From Clitoria ternatea (Eukaryota; Streptophyta; Magnoliopsida; Fabales; Fabaceae): 64,000 nt of DNA. Below are positions 1 to 11,993 of this stretch, one piece after another (positions within the stretch are counted from its first letter, which is position 1; the number at the start of each line of letters is the position of its first letter). The stretch lies in contig CM075669.1 in the NCBI GenBank assembly GCA_037962975.1, positions 187,930,501 to 187,994,500 on the forward strand, written 5' to 3'. Both the position numbers and the translations under genes were made by a program. The notes below the pieces were generated by a model. That model worked only from the letters and a program-made list of their open reading frames with translations, had not been told where the DNA came from and made no database searches.

Positions 1-112
1 GATAGGTTTTCCTTAGATCCAGGGTGTTGATTAAGACTTCAGCACGTTATTACTGTATTAAATAATGACTTGTAAAATGCAAAAAATTTACCCCCAATTT
101 TTGGGCGCCACA
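1..112 (+). mobile_element. 3' end of a long Ty3/gypsy-type LTR
   Basis: The window opens in the last part of an LTR. A box around TTTTCCTTAGATCCAGGG and the closing stretch AAAAAATTTACCCCC...GGGCGCCACA match the ends of the other long LTRs here (15737, 31843, 3681). The LTR ends in CA at 112 and runs directly into copia-derived sequence, so it looks like an insertion in a copia element. The rest lies outside the window. Confidence 0.7.
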
Positions 113-1456
113 GTTATCATTTCTACAATCCATATGAAAACAAAAAGGCTTATTGCTTAGAATGTTATATTCTTGAATAAGAGTACATCTCTTAAAGAAT
201 CAATGGGAGGATAGTAGAACTTGAAGAAATTCAAGTATCACAAAGCATTCAAAAGTCAAGGATGGACTTGAAGCAGAAATCATAAAGTGTTGTGGCATTA
301 TTAGCTCTGGTAGAACAAGACTTGCGTAAGATCAAATAGGATATGTTACCAAATCTGAAAGATATGGATATCTTATAAATCAAGAAGGAGGCATATTTCT
401 AATTGACCAAGCTTCTTATGAAGAGGCCAATGCAAGTTTAGATTCTAAGACATGGCATAAGACCATGGGATTTGAAATGGGCTTCATGTACATTAGTAAG
501 GTTATACCTTGGTTGATGCACCCAAAGGGTAAAACCTATATGATGCAAGTAGGTTTTTCAAAAGGAAACCTAAACATGGATGGTAATAAGAGTACCTTTA
601 AAAGCAAGATTGACAAAATTCAATTAGCTTAAAAACCATTTAGATCCTGCTTGTTGTAGCAGTATACCACCATTATGAGATATAATAGATAGATGTCAAG
701 ATGGAAATCATCTTGAGGATGTGTATATGATACAACCTAAAGGCCTTTTATGCCTGAAACATCTAGGAAGGTATGTGAACTACAAATGTTCTATTTATGG
801 ACTAAAGCAAGCTTTTAGAAGCTAGAATCTTTATTAAAGAATGAAGATAAATCTTGTGACTATAAAAGGGTTAGTAACTACACAATTATAGTTCTAGTAT
901 TACATGTAGAAGACATGCTTCTTCTAGAACTAATATTCTCATTCTATAATCAAGAACATCCTTAAACACTTAAGAAGGACTAAGGATTTGATCTTCATAA
1001 ATGAAAGATAATATCGTTGTAAAGGTTACATTGATGCCAATCTTTTGATTAATTTGAAAGACTTAAGATTGCAATCAAAATATATGTTTTGTCAAGATGG
1101 TTACGATCTTAAAAGGTTCAAAGCAAGAAACAGTCATTGGGCCTACTAACAAATCTAAGTATTTTGCTATGATAAATTATAAAAGAAGTCAATTTATATT
1201 TAATCATTCCAAATGTTTTGTACCCTATGAGTTTTCAGTGTGATGACAAAGGTACCACAAAACAATATAAGGAAGTGGATTAATCCAAGCATATACTTAA
1301 ATAGTTCCATCTTTGGAAGATGTGAAAATATGCAATGTGCATACCAACAAAATTGTTGGGAACCCACTAGTAAAGCTGTTTGCATAACAAAAGCATGAAG
1401 GCATTGTAGACATCATTGGGCATTAACCTTATCGACTCTAAGTGCAAGTGGGAGAT
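113..1456 (+). pseudogene. Ty1/copia pol remnant (reverse transcriptase and RNase H)
   Basis: Pieces of a copia polyprotein can be read in several frames with many stops. Around 362-540 a reading such as RYGYLINQEGG...SYEEANASLDSKTWHK resembles the segment before the copia reverse transcriptase. Around 890-925 a reading like IVLVLHVEDMLLL corresponds to the catalytic box, with the usual YVDD changed. Around 1240-1440 there are remains of the RNase H end (CDDKGTTKQ, SKHIL). It finishes with the purine-rich primer CAAGTGGGAGAT (1445-1456) directly before the 3' LTR. The gene is dead. Assignment to copia is solid; sublineage is not resolved. Confidence 0.75.
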
Positions 1457-1578
1457 TGTTGGACACATGCACTAAGAGCCTATATAGGACGCATCATTCT
1501 GAATAAGGTATTTTTTTGTTAAATAGTTTAACAGCCTTTATTTATCATTGGAGTAATAGGTTATATGAGAGTGATTCT

Positions 1579-3681
1579 TGTAAGACCTCATGAGTGATTC
1601 TTGAAAATTGACAATTTGTAAACAAGGTTCTAGAATTTACAAGTATTGAAAAAAATATTTAAGAATTCATAATACTCTTAAAAGTCTCAAGAATGAAACT
1701 TTCATGGGTTACTATGAAGTATGTATATAAAATGTGGAGTTGTGAACATCACAAAAAGATTAGTAAGATGTTGATGAGTTTCTACACTTATTTAATGTAG
1801 GCTTTAACCATTCTTGCGAAGAGGGACCATCCAACTCCTCTAACCCGTCAGAGTACTTCTCTTGAGGTAGGAGAAGAGTTTCTTTTCTAAATGCATGGCC
1901 TTGATATTGATAGTGTATATATATGTGATGTATAATTGTATATTGGCCTTGGTTGCTTCTATTGTGGCTATGTGTGATGAATGTGTAAAGTAGGACTCTT
2001 GAATGACATTGGTGGTAAATTGATGTTTGTGATGGTGACATACCTTGATGTGTCTTCTTTGTTTATATATGATAATGAAGTGGGGTTATGTGATAACTTG
2101 AGACCATTATGTGTATTTTTGCATCTCATGACATGCATAACATATCTCATGGGTGATAAATAATGATCTTGCGTTGATCTTGAGAATAACAACCTTGCGT
2201 TGGTTGATTTTATAAACGAATATGCGTGGTCGTAGTGGATATCATGTGACATGTATTATTGATCTTGCGTTGATCTTGAGAAAGAAACCTTGTGTTGGTT
2301 TTATATATTAAACAACTATGCGTGGTTTTAAGTCACATGGGTGAAATATGTACATGAAGAGAAAATGAAAATTATACAAGTTGGTCTTATTGCAAATGCA
2401 TGAATTGTTGGATAGCATATGCATTAATTGTGAATACATAACATTTGAACTTGAGTGCCCATAGTGATTATGACTCATGAATGTCTTGAATTGAGAAACA
2501 TTGTTGGTGTTGTTGGCTAATGGGAAAGTGTAGTGATGACTATTGTTGGTGACATGAGATTTATACTTAAGACTCTTTGGCATGAGTTGGTATTTATGGT
2601 ATATAATATATGCATTGATTGTCAAATTTTGGTCTATATGTTGTATCAATGAGATAGGATATATTGAAGAAAAATATGTATGATTGCTTCACTATGCATG
2701 ACTTATCATAATAATTGCTCATCATTGAGAAAATATACTTATTCTCCATGTTGTCCATTTTAGCCTTGTGATGTAGGTCGAGATGGTGGAGAGGTCTACT
2801 TTTTATGGAGGCAGCTCGGTGTGAAGAGGGTGTCTCTTTTGCCTTGACCGGCATACTTCTTTTTGAACATGTTGATTTAAATTCTTTATAGAATTTGAGG
2901 TGTATAGGCATTATTTTGTATAGCTTGACTATTGATGTATATGCCTAAGTTTTTGAAACTCCGAATGAGTTTTTTAGATTAATTGTTGGTATATTTGGAT
3001 TTAGAGATTGAGTTACGAACTTGTCGGTATATTAGAGGTTGATGATCATGAATTTTTATGAATGAGGAATTATGCATGAGAGTTGATATTATGTCACAAA
3101 AATTGTGCATGTTACATAGAAGTAGTTATGGAGTGGATTTATGAAGCTTTGTTTATGTTAGTGTAAATACTGAATTTTTATCACATAATTGGTGCAAGGC
3201 ATGTAGGAAGAGATAATATGATGTATACCTCCTAGTTATGAGTATATTAAGAGGCCTAGTTTATAAGAAGCAAAGATTGATGTTTTATTAGTATGTATGT
3301 ATGGTATTGTTACCTAATTAGGCTCTTGGAAAAGCTTTGATATGGATGTTCATGATCATGGATTTTTAGACTTGAATATGTAGGACTATGGGTAAGTACC
3401 TTGAATTTGAAGGATTAATGACCAATATGAGAATTTGAGGAATTGGTGCATGACAAACTCATATATACATTGATGAAGTTAATTAGGTACTTGCCTAACT
3501 TTCACCTTCTTATATCTTCACATATGAGTTGGTTTCTAACTAGATCTAGGGTAGTTATTATAAGTCTTGAAATGTGGTGTGCCTTAATTAAGTGATGAAA
3601 TAAACGCGAAAAATTTCTCCTACTTTTTATCAATTAGAAGTAGATAACTATAATATCAAATAACGGATTTAGGGCACCACA
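1579..3681 (+). repeat. 5' LTR of the deleted gypsy element (about 2.1 kb)
   Basis: It starts TGTAAGACCTC and ends GGGCACCACA, five bases before the primer site. Inside are the landmarks of the long LTRs in this window: CTTCTCTTGAGGTAGGAG with CTAAATGCATG near 1855-1895, CTTGCGTTGATCTTGAG repeats near 2165-2290, the acceptor-like box near 2757-2779, GCCTTGACCGGCA near 2840, and the TTATATCTTCACATATGAG box near 3510. Its last 359 bp recur almost unchanged at 5670-6028. Confidence 0.65.
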
Positions 3682-3686
3682 TTGGG

Positions 3687-3698
3687 TGGTATCAGAGC
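3687..3698 (+). other. Primer binding site, initiator Met tRNA type
   Basis: TGGTATCAGAGC, the standard plant Ty3/gypsy primer site complementary to the 3' end of initiator methionine tRNA, lies five bases after the 5' LTR end at 3681. Confidence 0.85.
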
Positions 3699-4015
3699 AT
3701 AACATGCTTTGTTGGGATGATTGTCAATATAATTGCACTTGTGATGTGTGCATGGTGATTAATGATTGATTTTGATAGGTCTGGCCAAGCTCTCTTCACA
3801 CTAATCCTTCTCAATGATGAATTATTATGTTTATGCATATATGCATGATATTTTTATTTGAAAGCATGCCTTGGATTGATATTACCCTATTGCTTTTGAT
3901 AAGTTGCATAGTAAGGAGTTGAGGCTTAATTATAAGATAAATTACTATAGTATGTGACTAACTCACTAATGTTAGTTGGTCTTGATGTTGTGGATATAGA
4001 TTTTGAGAGTTAGAG

Positions 4016-5676
4016 ATGGCTCGTCGTCACCCTGATCAAGATGATTCCATTGCTCGTGCCTTGAACCGTTTTGCTGACATCCTCGTGAGAGGCAGGGCAA
4101 CGGTGGGCAAGCCCCTCTGGTAGCTCAAGGTACTTCTAGCCTTGACAAATTTCTGAAGAGGAAGCCTTCAGAGTTCCATGGCGGGTTTAGACCCAAACAA
4201 GCCTTCTTTTGGGTCTGTGATGTGGAGTGAATCTTTGATAGCTTCGAGTATTCTCAGCTCTAAAAAGTGGAGTATGCTGTGTTCATGTTGAGAGATGAGG
4301 CTGAAACTTGGTGGAGGCTCACCAAGAATCGAATACTAGCTGCTGCTACTCCCTTGATTTGGGAGAATTTCAAGTTTGAGTTAATGAGAAAGTATGTGCC
4401 TGAGAGCTACAAAAGCAAGAAGGAGCTTGAGTTTATGGAACTCAAGCAAGGCAACCTGTCTGCGAAAGAGTATGCTTCAAAGTTTAAGGAATTGTGTGAG
4501 TTTTACCCTTCATACCAACAAGAGGGGACAGAAGCTTTAAAGTGTGTGAAATTCAAAAATGGCCTACGTCCTAACATCCAGAGGGCCATTTGTCACCAGG
4601 AGATCAGAAGCTTCATGGCGCTTGTGTACAAGTGTCGTATCTATGAGGAGCATGCCCTATCACACACCTTCAGATTTGACTCTAGGCTGAAGGGTCAATC
4701 ATCCAGCTTCAAGAGGTGGGGTACCTTCAGGAGAGGATAGTTTTAGAGAGGTGCTCCTTCAGTTGCCCGAGGTAGGGGCGGTGGTATTGGTGATACCCGT
4801 GGCCGTGGCAATGCAAATGTTCATGAGCCACGATGCACTAAACATGGAGGAGCTCACTATGCTAAAGACTGTGTACACCGAGATGGTGTTGTTTGCTTCA
4901 ACTGTGACCAAGTGGGTCACATCCAACTTGCATGTCTTCTACTTGTACGGAGACCTAATATTCCAGTCAACACTCCTGCACATCCTACTACTCCTACTCC
5001 TATGAACCATGGAGGCCACATTGATGGTCGTGGACACGTTAATAGGGCCACTGGCGGACGGACTAGTGGTCGTGGCAGCCACACCGGTGGGAGATATGGT
5101 GGTGGCACTGGAGGGAACACCATCCAGACACCGAGAATGATCTTTACTGTGACCGGAGAGGAAGCTGCACAAGCTGGTAATTTGATTGAAAGTAAGTGTG
5201 AGATACTTGGCACTACAGTGAATGTCATTTATGATTCGGGTGCTACTTACTCTTTTATATCTGAGGAGTGTGTCCGGTAGTTGAGATTCCCGGTAAATAA
5301 AATGAAAAATGCTCTTATGGTCACTACTCTGACCGGTGCTTGTCTTAGATCGATTATACGTTATGACAATGTTAAGATGTTACTTGAGGGGAGAAGATTT
5401 ATTGTCTCCCTTGTTTGCTTACCTATGAGGGACTTGGAGATCATCCTCGGTATGGATTGGCTTTCCGCCAACAAAGTTATGGTTGATTGTCAACAAAGAA
5501 CCATCATCTTTCCTTCTCCAAGCGTTGAAAAAATTTGATATGCAAGGTATATCCCAACTTTGCATATTGTTATCTCTTGTTGATGGAACTAATCATTCTG
5601 ACCCCTTAAGCATTCCAGTGGTATCTAAGTTTCTTGATGTCTTTCCTGATGAGGTTCCTGGTTTACCACCTCTTGG
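4016..5676 (+). pseudogene. Ty3/gypsy gag-protease remnant
   Basis: The reading starts MARRHPDQDDSIARALNRF at 4016 and shifts frame near 4085. It goes on with the gag core (FLKRKPSEFHGG, then MLRDEAETWWRLTKNRI and KKELEFMELKQGNLSAKEYA at 4267-4500). A zinc knuckle CFNCDQVGHIQLAC lies near 4890-4935, followed by a Gly/Arg-rich stretch and an aspartic protease with the active-site motif VIYDSGATYSFIS near 5226-5264. ILGMDWLSAN near 5450 is the protease C-terminal landmark. In-frame stops occur near 4261, 4738 and 5278, with a frameshift near 5530. The reading ends at VFPDEVPGLPP, where pol should begin. Lineage is probably chromovirus (Del/Tekay-like), inferred from the primer site and gag style. 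Confidence 0.8.
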
Positions 5677-6028
5677 AAAAGCTTTGATATGGATGTTCAT
5701 GATCATGGATTTTTAGACTTGAATATGTAGGACTATGGGTAAGTACCTTGAATTTGAAGGATTAATGACCAATATGAGAATTTGAGGAATTGGTGCATGA
5801 CAATCTCATATATACATTGATGAAGTTAATTTGGTACTTGCCTAACTTTCACCTTCTTATATCTTCACATATGAGTTGGTTTCTAACTAGATCTAGCGTA
5901 GTTATTATAAGTCTTGAAATGTGGTGTGCCTTAATTAAGTGATGAAATAATCGTGAAAAATTTCTCCTACTTTTTATTAATTAGAAGTAGATAACTATAA
6001 TATCGAATAATGGATTTAGGGCGCCACA
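5670..6028 (+). repeat. Truncated 3' LTR of the deleted gypsy element
   Basis: 359 bp almost identical to 3323-3681, the end of the 5' LTR, and of the same length. It starts in the shared string CTCTTGGAAAAGC and ends GGGCGCCACA. Copia LTR sequence resumes at 6029. Confidence 0.85.
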
Positions 6029-7127
6029 GACTATACCAATCATCTGATCTACCAGATCATGGATATAGATGATATCAAGTCTTCACACGGGTACACATTA
6101 AGAGTAATGATGTACTAGACAGACCCACCATGAGAACATTGCATGGATCATTACATGAATGTCATAAACGATTCTCAATGTGATAATGGTATATGTAGTC
6201 CTTCGACCTGAAGTCACTATGATTCCTACATGAGGAGTTTGTTGTTTTAATATAATCAAATGTCTTCTGTTACAAGAGGACTGTAAAGGTTGTGATTAGG
6301 CAATGAACAAATTATGCAGAGGGATGTGAGTGATGTAGATGGAATTTGTCTCTCCTATATGAAAGGAGTGATATCTATAGGCCACTTGATGAAGTGAGAC
6401 TAAGGAAATGCATGACCATGCTAGAGAGAATAAATATTGGGTATTTATTCAGATAAAGTCTACTCCGGTATCAAGTAAAATAAATTGGGGTGTACAAGGA
6501 TGACGCGACCATGCCTTAGGCCCAATTTGAATATCGTGACAAAAGGAACAAACATATAAAATAATTATCACTTATAGGTTTTGTTGATAATAAATAATAT
6601 TCAAACATAATGATGCATTGCTAGATGCCCCTCTTATTTTATATTAATAATAAAATAGTTTATTATTAATATGACCGAGTGTTTTACCTATAGGGTCACA
6701 CACTTAGAGTAAACCCATCAAAAAATAACTTTTATTTTAGTTGGACTAAAATAAAGCTATTGGGCCTAAATCATTTAGAATGAGTAAGGAGCCCACTCTT
6801 TAGAGAGAACAAATTAGGTCACACCTAAGCCTATAAATAGAGCACAAGATGCTCATAGGCGGTTCACCCAAAAAGAGACACAAAATACGTAAAAGTTGCA
6901 AAAGCTACACGCCGTCAAACTAGCATTTGGATGGTGTAGCATTTCTGGTGGGAGTACTCGTGTGGACTCCTAAAGGACGAGGCTACAACTGCTTCGGTAT
7001 TCTTCAAGAGGTAATCCTAAAGCGCAATATTTTTTTATGTTTGTCTTATACTTTGAAACATGACGCTTTGCAAATCCTATAGGAATCCTTGTATTTCTGC
7101 TGCTCATGCACTAGGGATTCCCTAACA

Positions 7128-8540
7128 TTTTGAACAATGTGAATTAATGCCTTAGAGATTATGTGACAAGTGGTATGCCTTGGAGAGTACTATAATTGGT
7201 TGCGTATCACTATCTGTAATGTTAAGTGTAAATATACCCCTAAGTGAGAGGGTGAGAAATTCTTGTAAAGCTAAGGCTAGCATGTGCATTCTTGCATCTC
7301 ATGGTATGCATGGCATATCATATGGTGATGTACTAAGATCTTGCGGATCTTGTGGAAAGGACCCTTGTGGGGGAATAACTATTTAAACAACTAAAAGTGG
7401 TTGCAATCACTTGACATGTTGAATAATTGAGGTCTTGCGGGATCTTGTGGAAAAGACCCTTGCAGGGGGATAACTATTTAAATGACTAAGAGTGGTTGCG
7501 ATCACTTTACATGTTGAAATAATTAAGGTCTTGTGGAATCTGGTGAAAAGGACCCTTGTAGGGGATAAATGTTTAAGCAACTATGCGTGGTTGTAATTGT
7601 TTGATAAATTGTGTGCACATGTTTATAAATATTTATTTCGAATCAGATCCGCTGCACATGCATTTCATGTTATGATATATGCATTAACCATAGGAACATG
7701 GCATTTAAGCTGGAGATTGCTAAGAAAAATGATAACCTATTGAGAGTGTGAATTGATGAAAGATGTAAAAACTTGATGTTGACACTTGTGATAGCCCATG
7801 ATGATAAAGGGAAATGTGAATGTGTATGTGTATGTGTATGTGCTTGCTATAGTTGTAAATAATGAGACTTGTATGCCTATGATGATATCTTGATGAAGGC
7901 TTGGTGATAAATTGATGATTATATTGCAAAGCACACATGTTTATATGCATGTACACATGATCAAAATGTATTGGGATTCATCATTTTAAATGTATAACTC
8001 ACTCACTCATGTTGTCTCTTTTTAGCATTGTGATGTAGGATTGTCATAGGATAAGATCATGTTTTGAATTAAAGCTTTTGGAGAAGGTAAGTTAGTTGTA
8101 AAGGAATACCTTGGCGGGCAATATTGATAATTAGTGACTTTGTGGATGTGTAAATGGCAATTTAAATGAATGATGATGTTGATATTATTTTGAGGATCAC
8201 ATCTCTATTCTTTTGCTAATATGTATTAGCCATTCTTTTGTATCTAAAACTATACAATGCTTGGACAAATGTAATTTGATGCTATTGTGATGGTGAAGAT
8301 AGTCATGTCAATGAGGAATTGATGAATTGCAAGTATGAAATGATGTAGGACATGGAGTCCTTTTGTGCATGTATATGTATTGATGATGATTCATGATTAA
8401 TGCATGCTTGATGATTTAATTTTGTGCAAGAAATGATGTTATACAAAGCCCAGATGTTTAAGTTTGATTCTAGGTCAAATGTCATGAAAATGAATGCTTG
8501 TTTTGTGTCAAAAATGTTCAAGAAAGTTTAAGGTTCAAAA
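7128..8540 (+). mobile_element. Truncated long gypsy-type LTR, 3' half
   Basis: This stretch has the order of landmarks seen in the 3' half of the other long LTRs: CCCCTAAGTGAGAGGGTGAGAA near 7236; repeated blocks of GATCTTGTGGAAAGGACCCTTG with GTGGTTGCGATCAC near 7340-7600; GGATCCGCTGCACATGCAT-like sequence near 7645; and the acceptor-like CTTTTTAGCATTGTGATGTAGG near 8019-8040. Both ends are missing. The 5' side is cut by the copia LTR; on the 3' side the LTR passes into CACTA-derived sequence around 8500-8600, exact point unclear. Confidence 0.55.
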
Positions 8541-8662
8541 ATGTTCAAAAATGCTCAACATCTTCATTATACAATTTTGGGAGATATGAGTACTTACACA
8601 TGTAAACATATATTTACCAATTTTATGCTTACTAATGTTTTTTATCGACTATATGTTGTAGG

Positions 8663-9203
8663 TATATGCATGATGTATGTGTGGCTAAAGGGAAGAATGA
8701 CACGTTTGAATTCCTGGAGCCCAAGGCCATACAGGGGAGTGGGACCAAGGACATTACCATCCAAGCCTACATAAAGAACTAGATGACTGAGTCCAAGAAG
8801 AGGGTTTACTTGGCGCCACACATTAACAGGTAAGTTGACACTATTTTTAGTATGTGTATATTTATATAAATGTATATTACTCATTAGTGTGTTGAGTACT
8901 AACTCGGTTCCATTTCGTTTCAATCCTCACTGGCTTCTTGTGGTTATCTGCCTAGCAGATAACTTGGCAGTTTGCATTTGTTCAGTACATGGCTCAGTTC
9001 CTCAACAACTTAAGCTTTATGTTGAAATGTAAGTTGACATTAGTACTTTTATTATAAACAATAAACAGCTTGTTTTATTGACAGTTCTAATTGGTGTTTA
9101 TTTTTTCAACAGAGCTATAAGTGGATATAACAGATTGAAGGGCGTCAACATAAAGAAAAGATTATAATGGTTGTTCCCTAAAGTAAGTGCACACAGACAC
9201 ACG

Positions 9204-9252
<49 letters not shown>

Positions 9253-9370
9253 GTTACCGGTCCCTATACACTACAAAAGAGATCAAGGAAATTCGGGAGC
9301 AATGGGCCTCATATTTTTTTAGGATTGGGGGACAATAGTATAGTTATATAAGTATAAGTTTTGTTTGGAA
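8663..9370 (+). pseudogene. Decayed Ulp1-like protease domain gene of a CACTA transposon
   Basis: Four exon-like pieces read as the C-terminal Ulp1-type cysteine protease domain often carried by plant CACTA/MULE elements. Piece 1 (8663-8829) reads KNDTFEFLEPKAIQ...ESKKRVYLAPHINR and is followed by a clean GTAAG donor, with an in-frame TAG at 8780. Piece 2 (about 8924-9027) reads HWLLVVICLADNLAVCICSVH, the segment with the catalytic His-Trp. Piece 3 (9113-9180) reads AISGYNRLKGVNIKKRL with a stop. Piece 4 (from about 9253) reads YTTKEIKEIREQWASYFF. The Asp and Cys blocks of an intact protease were not found. Stops show it is dead. Its neighbour is the CACTA terminus at 9895. Confidence 0.6.
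9189..9250. repeat. Compound (CA)n(TA)n microsatellite
   Basis: A run of CA/CG dinucleotides passes into pure TA repeats inside what looks like an intron of the decayed protease gene; a splice-acceptor-like ATACAG follows. Confidence 0.9.
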
Positions 9371-9523
9371 AACCTGTTTTAGTTGTAGTAGTTTTAGTTT
9401 TAGGATTTTATATATATACATTTACTATTTAGTATATACGTATTTTTGTATTGGGTCAATTTTGTCATTTATAGGTTTGGGGTTATAGAAAAACAAAACA
9501 GATAATTAAAAAAATCCTACCTA

Positions 9524-9895
9524 CAAACTCGGTTCTGCCATTAACCGAGTTCATAGCACATCTATGAACTTAGTTGTTGCTTAAACCGAGTTCATACTCT
9601 GTTTTTGGGTCAATCGATGAACTTGGTTTAAGCAGCAACCGAGTTCATAGATTTACTCAGAAACAAAGTATGAACATGGTTTATCTAGAAACCAAGTTCA
9701 TAGATTGACCCAGAAACAGAGTATGAACTTGGTTCTTCTTATAACGAGGTCATATATTGGCTTTATGAACTCGGTTTTTTAAACTAAGTTGATACCCTTG
9801 TTACAAACGAACACAGCCGGAACAAACTCGCTCTCGTAACTGAGTTTGTATCCCAATTTTAACTGAGTTCATAGACCTTTTCTGTACTAGTAGAT
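9524..9895 (+). mobile_element. CACTA (En/Spm-like) 3' subterminal repeats and terminus
   Basis: About a dozen copies of AACCGAGTTCATAG or its reverse complement CTATGAACTCGGTT, in both orientations and variably decayed, lie between 9524 and 9875. They are followed by CCTTTTCTGTACTAGTAG, which resembles the reversed CACTA terminal repeat (CACTACTAG...). The last two bases are AT where TG is expected, so the terminus looks mutated. Subterminal motif arrays of this kind are typical binding sites of CACTA transposition proteins. The 5' end of the element was not found. Confidence 0.6.
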
Positions 9896-10429
9896 AGTTA
9901 TTGCGTCAATGAATTTGATATTTTTATCACTTTATATTTCATAATTGTACGTCCTTTTATGTGTAACGTGTTTGTAATGATGTGACCAGTAAATATGTGC
10001 TTGCTTCCTATTTTTTTCATTCATGGCCAAATGTAACCACAGGGTCCACTATTAAAAGTTACAAAAATTTACTTGAGTCCAGAGATTTAGCTCTCAAATC
10101 TGTTTAGTGTAGGCTGCATAATTTCTTCCTAGTTATATTGATTTTATGATTATTTTTAATAGGGGGTCTTATACTTTGTCAAGATTTTATGTAGTAAGTT
10201 GACTACTACATGGGATTATTAGATTATTGAATGTGAGGTGAATGAGAAATATATATTTTCTTGTGTGATTCATCTTAGTTTTTTCTATTGTAGGTTACAC
10301 TTGAAATAATACTAGGTTGGTTATTGAGTTAAGAGTCAAAACAATGCAGTAAAATAGTGCCAAGGTTGTTACCTTTTTGTGACATTATTGTATTTGGCTT
10401 TAAGAGAAAAGAAAACAAAAAACATTATT
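9896..10429. other. No gene recognised; non-coding DNA between CACTA end and LARD
   Basis: AT-rich sequence with no coding pattern. It may be interior sequence of the second CACTA element whose terminus is at 27344, now separated by the LARD insertion; this is inference from position only. Confidence 0.4.
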
Positions 10430-11663
10430 GTGTTTGTAGCGCCTCGGTTTTCTGGACTCAGATCCTGATGTAATCAAGATAATAATTAATACAAATGCGG
10501 GTAAATTTTTTCTTTTTTTTGCGTTCTAAAGTAAGTCTAATGTCACACCGAAACCCGAATCATAGAAAACCGAAAGCGTACGATTTAATAAGATATAACT
10601 AGATCGATAGCTAACTTGCCCATAATGGTATACAAAATAATAGAGTTTACAGCGGAAGAAGAATGTGTATACCGGGCATATGCCTAGTCCCATATATGAA
10701 GATATGAGAAAAGGCCCAAGCAATCATACAATTTCATAATATAAGCCTATTAGGCTTCAATCGACCATGCACCTGAAGCATAATTATATATCATCAAATG
10801 TAGGAAGTCTATACATGACACATCCATCACTAGATGGCATCAATCTAATCATCACTCACTTGCTAAACATATAATCTATGTATCCATCACTAGATAGTAT
10901 CAATCTAATCATCATTTACATACTAAACTTATATTCACCATTCACAAATTCAAAGGATTATCTTATACATATCCAAATTCACTAAGTCCTCAATATCATC
11001 ACATACCATTTATTCAATACATTAAAGTTCACAGTTGATGCCGGCCAAGGCACTTCCATTACCACTATTTACCTTTGTCAAAACTTCAATTCAAAGTCTC
11101 ATCCCAGCCCATGATAACCCTGCATCACAATGCTAAAAAGAAGACCACATGGGAGAGTGAGTTATACATTCAAAATGACGAATATAAATATATTGTGATT
11201 ATGTGTACATGCATACAATCATCATGTGTGCTTTTCTATAAAACCATTAGACTACCATTCAATCATTAGCACATTATTATAATAGGCATACAAGCCTCAT
11301 GAATCGTAATTCACAACATAAGCAAGCACAAGCACATACACAATCACATTGCCACTTATCAACAAGGGCATTCACAATCATTATCATCATCTTATTAAAT
11401 CTTTATTCCATTCCTCCTTGCAAGGGGTCTTTCATCTTTCGTGGTCATCCCATCTCAAATGCCATGCATCTATGGTTAATGCATATATCAACTGTTTAAT
11501 GCATATGCAATGGATCCATTTCATTCAATTAGGTGATCGCAACCACCATATCAATCATTTCATAATCTATATATCAATTGTCATCACGTCGGTTTCTCCT
11601 TTCGTGGAACCTCGCAAGGGTATTCATATTACATACATTATATCATAACATTATCATCACTTC

Positions 11664-11993
11664 GGGATACACCCTTCGTGGCACCCCGTAAGGTGATTCA
11701 TTTCAACAACAATTTTTAAATATCATCATCACTCAGGGATACACCCTTCGTGGCACCCCGTAAGGTCATTCATTTCAACAACAGATATCAATTATCATCA
11801 TCACTCAGGGATACACCCTTTGTGGCACCCCGCAAGGTGATTCATTTCAACAATAGATATCAAGTATCATCATCAATCAGGGATACACCCTTCGTGGCAC
11901 CCCGCAAGGTGATTCATTTCACAATAAATATCAAAATATCATCATCACTCAGGGATACACCCTTCGTGGCACCCCGCAAGGTGATTCATTGTG
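11664..11993. repeat. 72-bp tandem repeat, five units (first block)
   Basis: Units start at GGGATACACCC at 11664, 11736, 11808, 11880 and 11952, exactly 72 bp apart. Each has CCCTTCGTGGCACCCCG, AAGGTGATTCATTTCA and an AT-rich ATCATCATCACTCA part. Because 72 is a multiple of three, open frames run through the block without any sign of being genes. Confidence 0.95.

Larger units (their letters stand above)
1579..6028 (+). mobile_element. Internally deleted Ty3/gypsy retrotransposon
   Basis: The element has a 5' LTR (1579-3681), an initiator-Met-tRNA primer site, a decayed gag-protease region and only the last 359 bp of its 3' LTR (5670-6028). Reverse transcriptase, RNase H, integrase and the first part of the 3' LTR are missing: the frame breaks just after a reading VFPDEVPGLPP, which marks the start of gypsy reverse transcriptase, and passes straight into LTR sequence. 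No matching 5-bp target duplication was found (ATTCT left, GACTA right), so the left boundary is less certain than the right. Confidence 0.7.
1457..7127 (+). mobile_element. copia 3' LTR, split by a nested gypsy element
   Basis: The LTR starts TGTTGG at 1457, right after the copia polypurine tract, and ends CCTAACA at 7127, an imperfect inverted match. Copia LTR sequence is 1457-1578 and 6029-7127; the piece between is a gypsy element. The second half has a TATA-like CTATAAATAG near 6830. The 5' LTR lies outside the window, so the target duplication cannot be tested. Confidence 0.65.
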
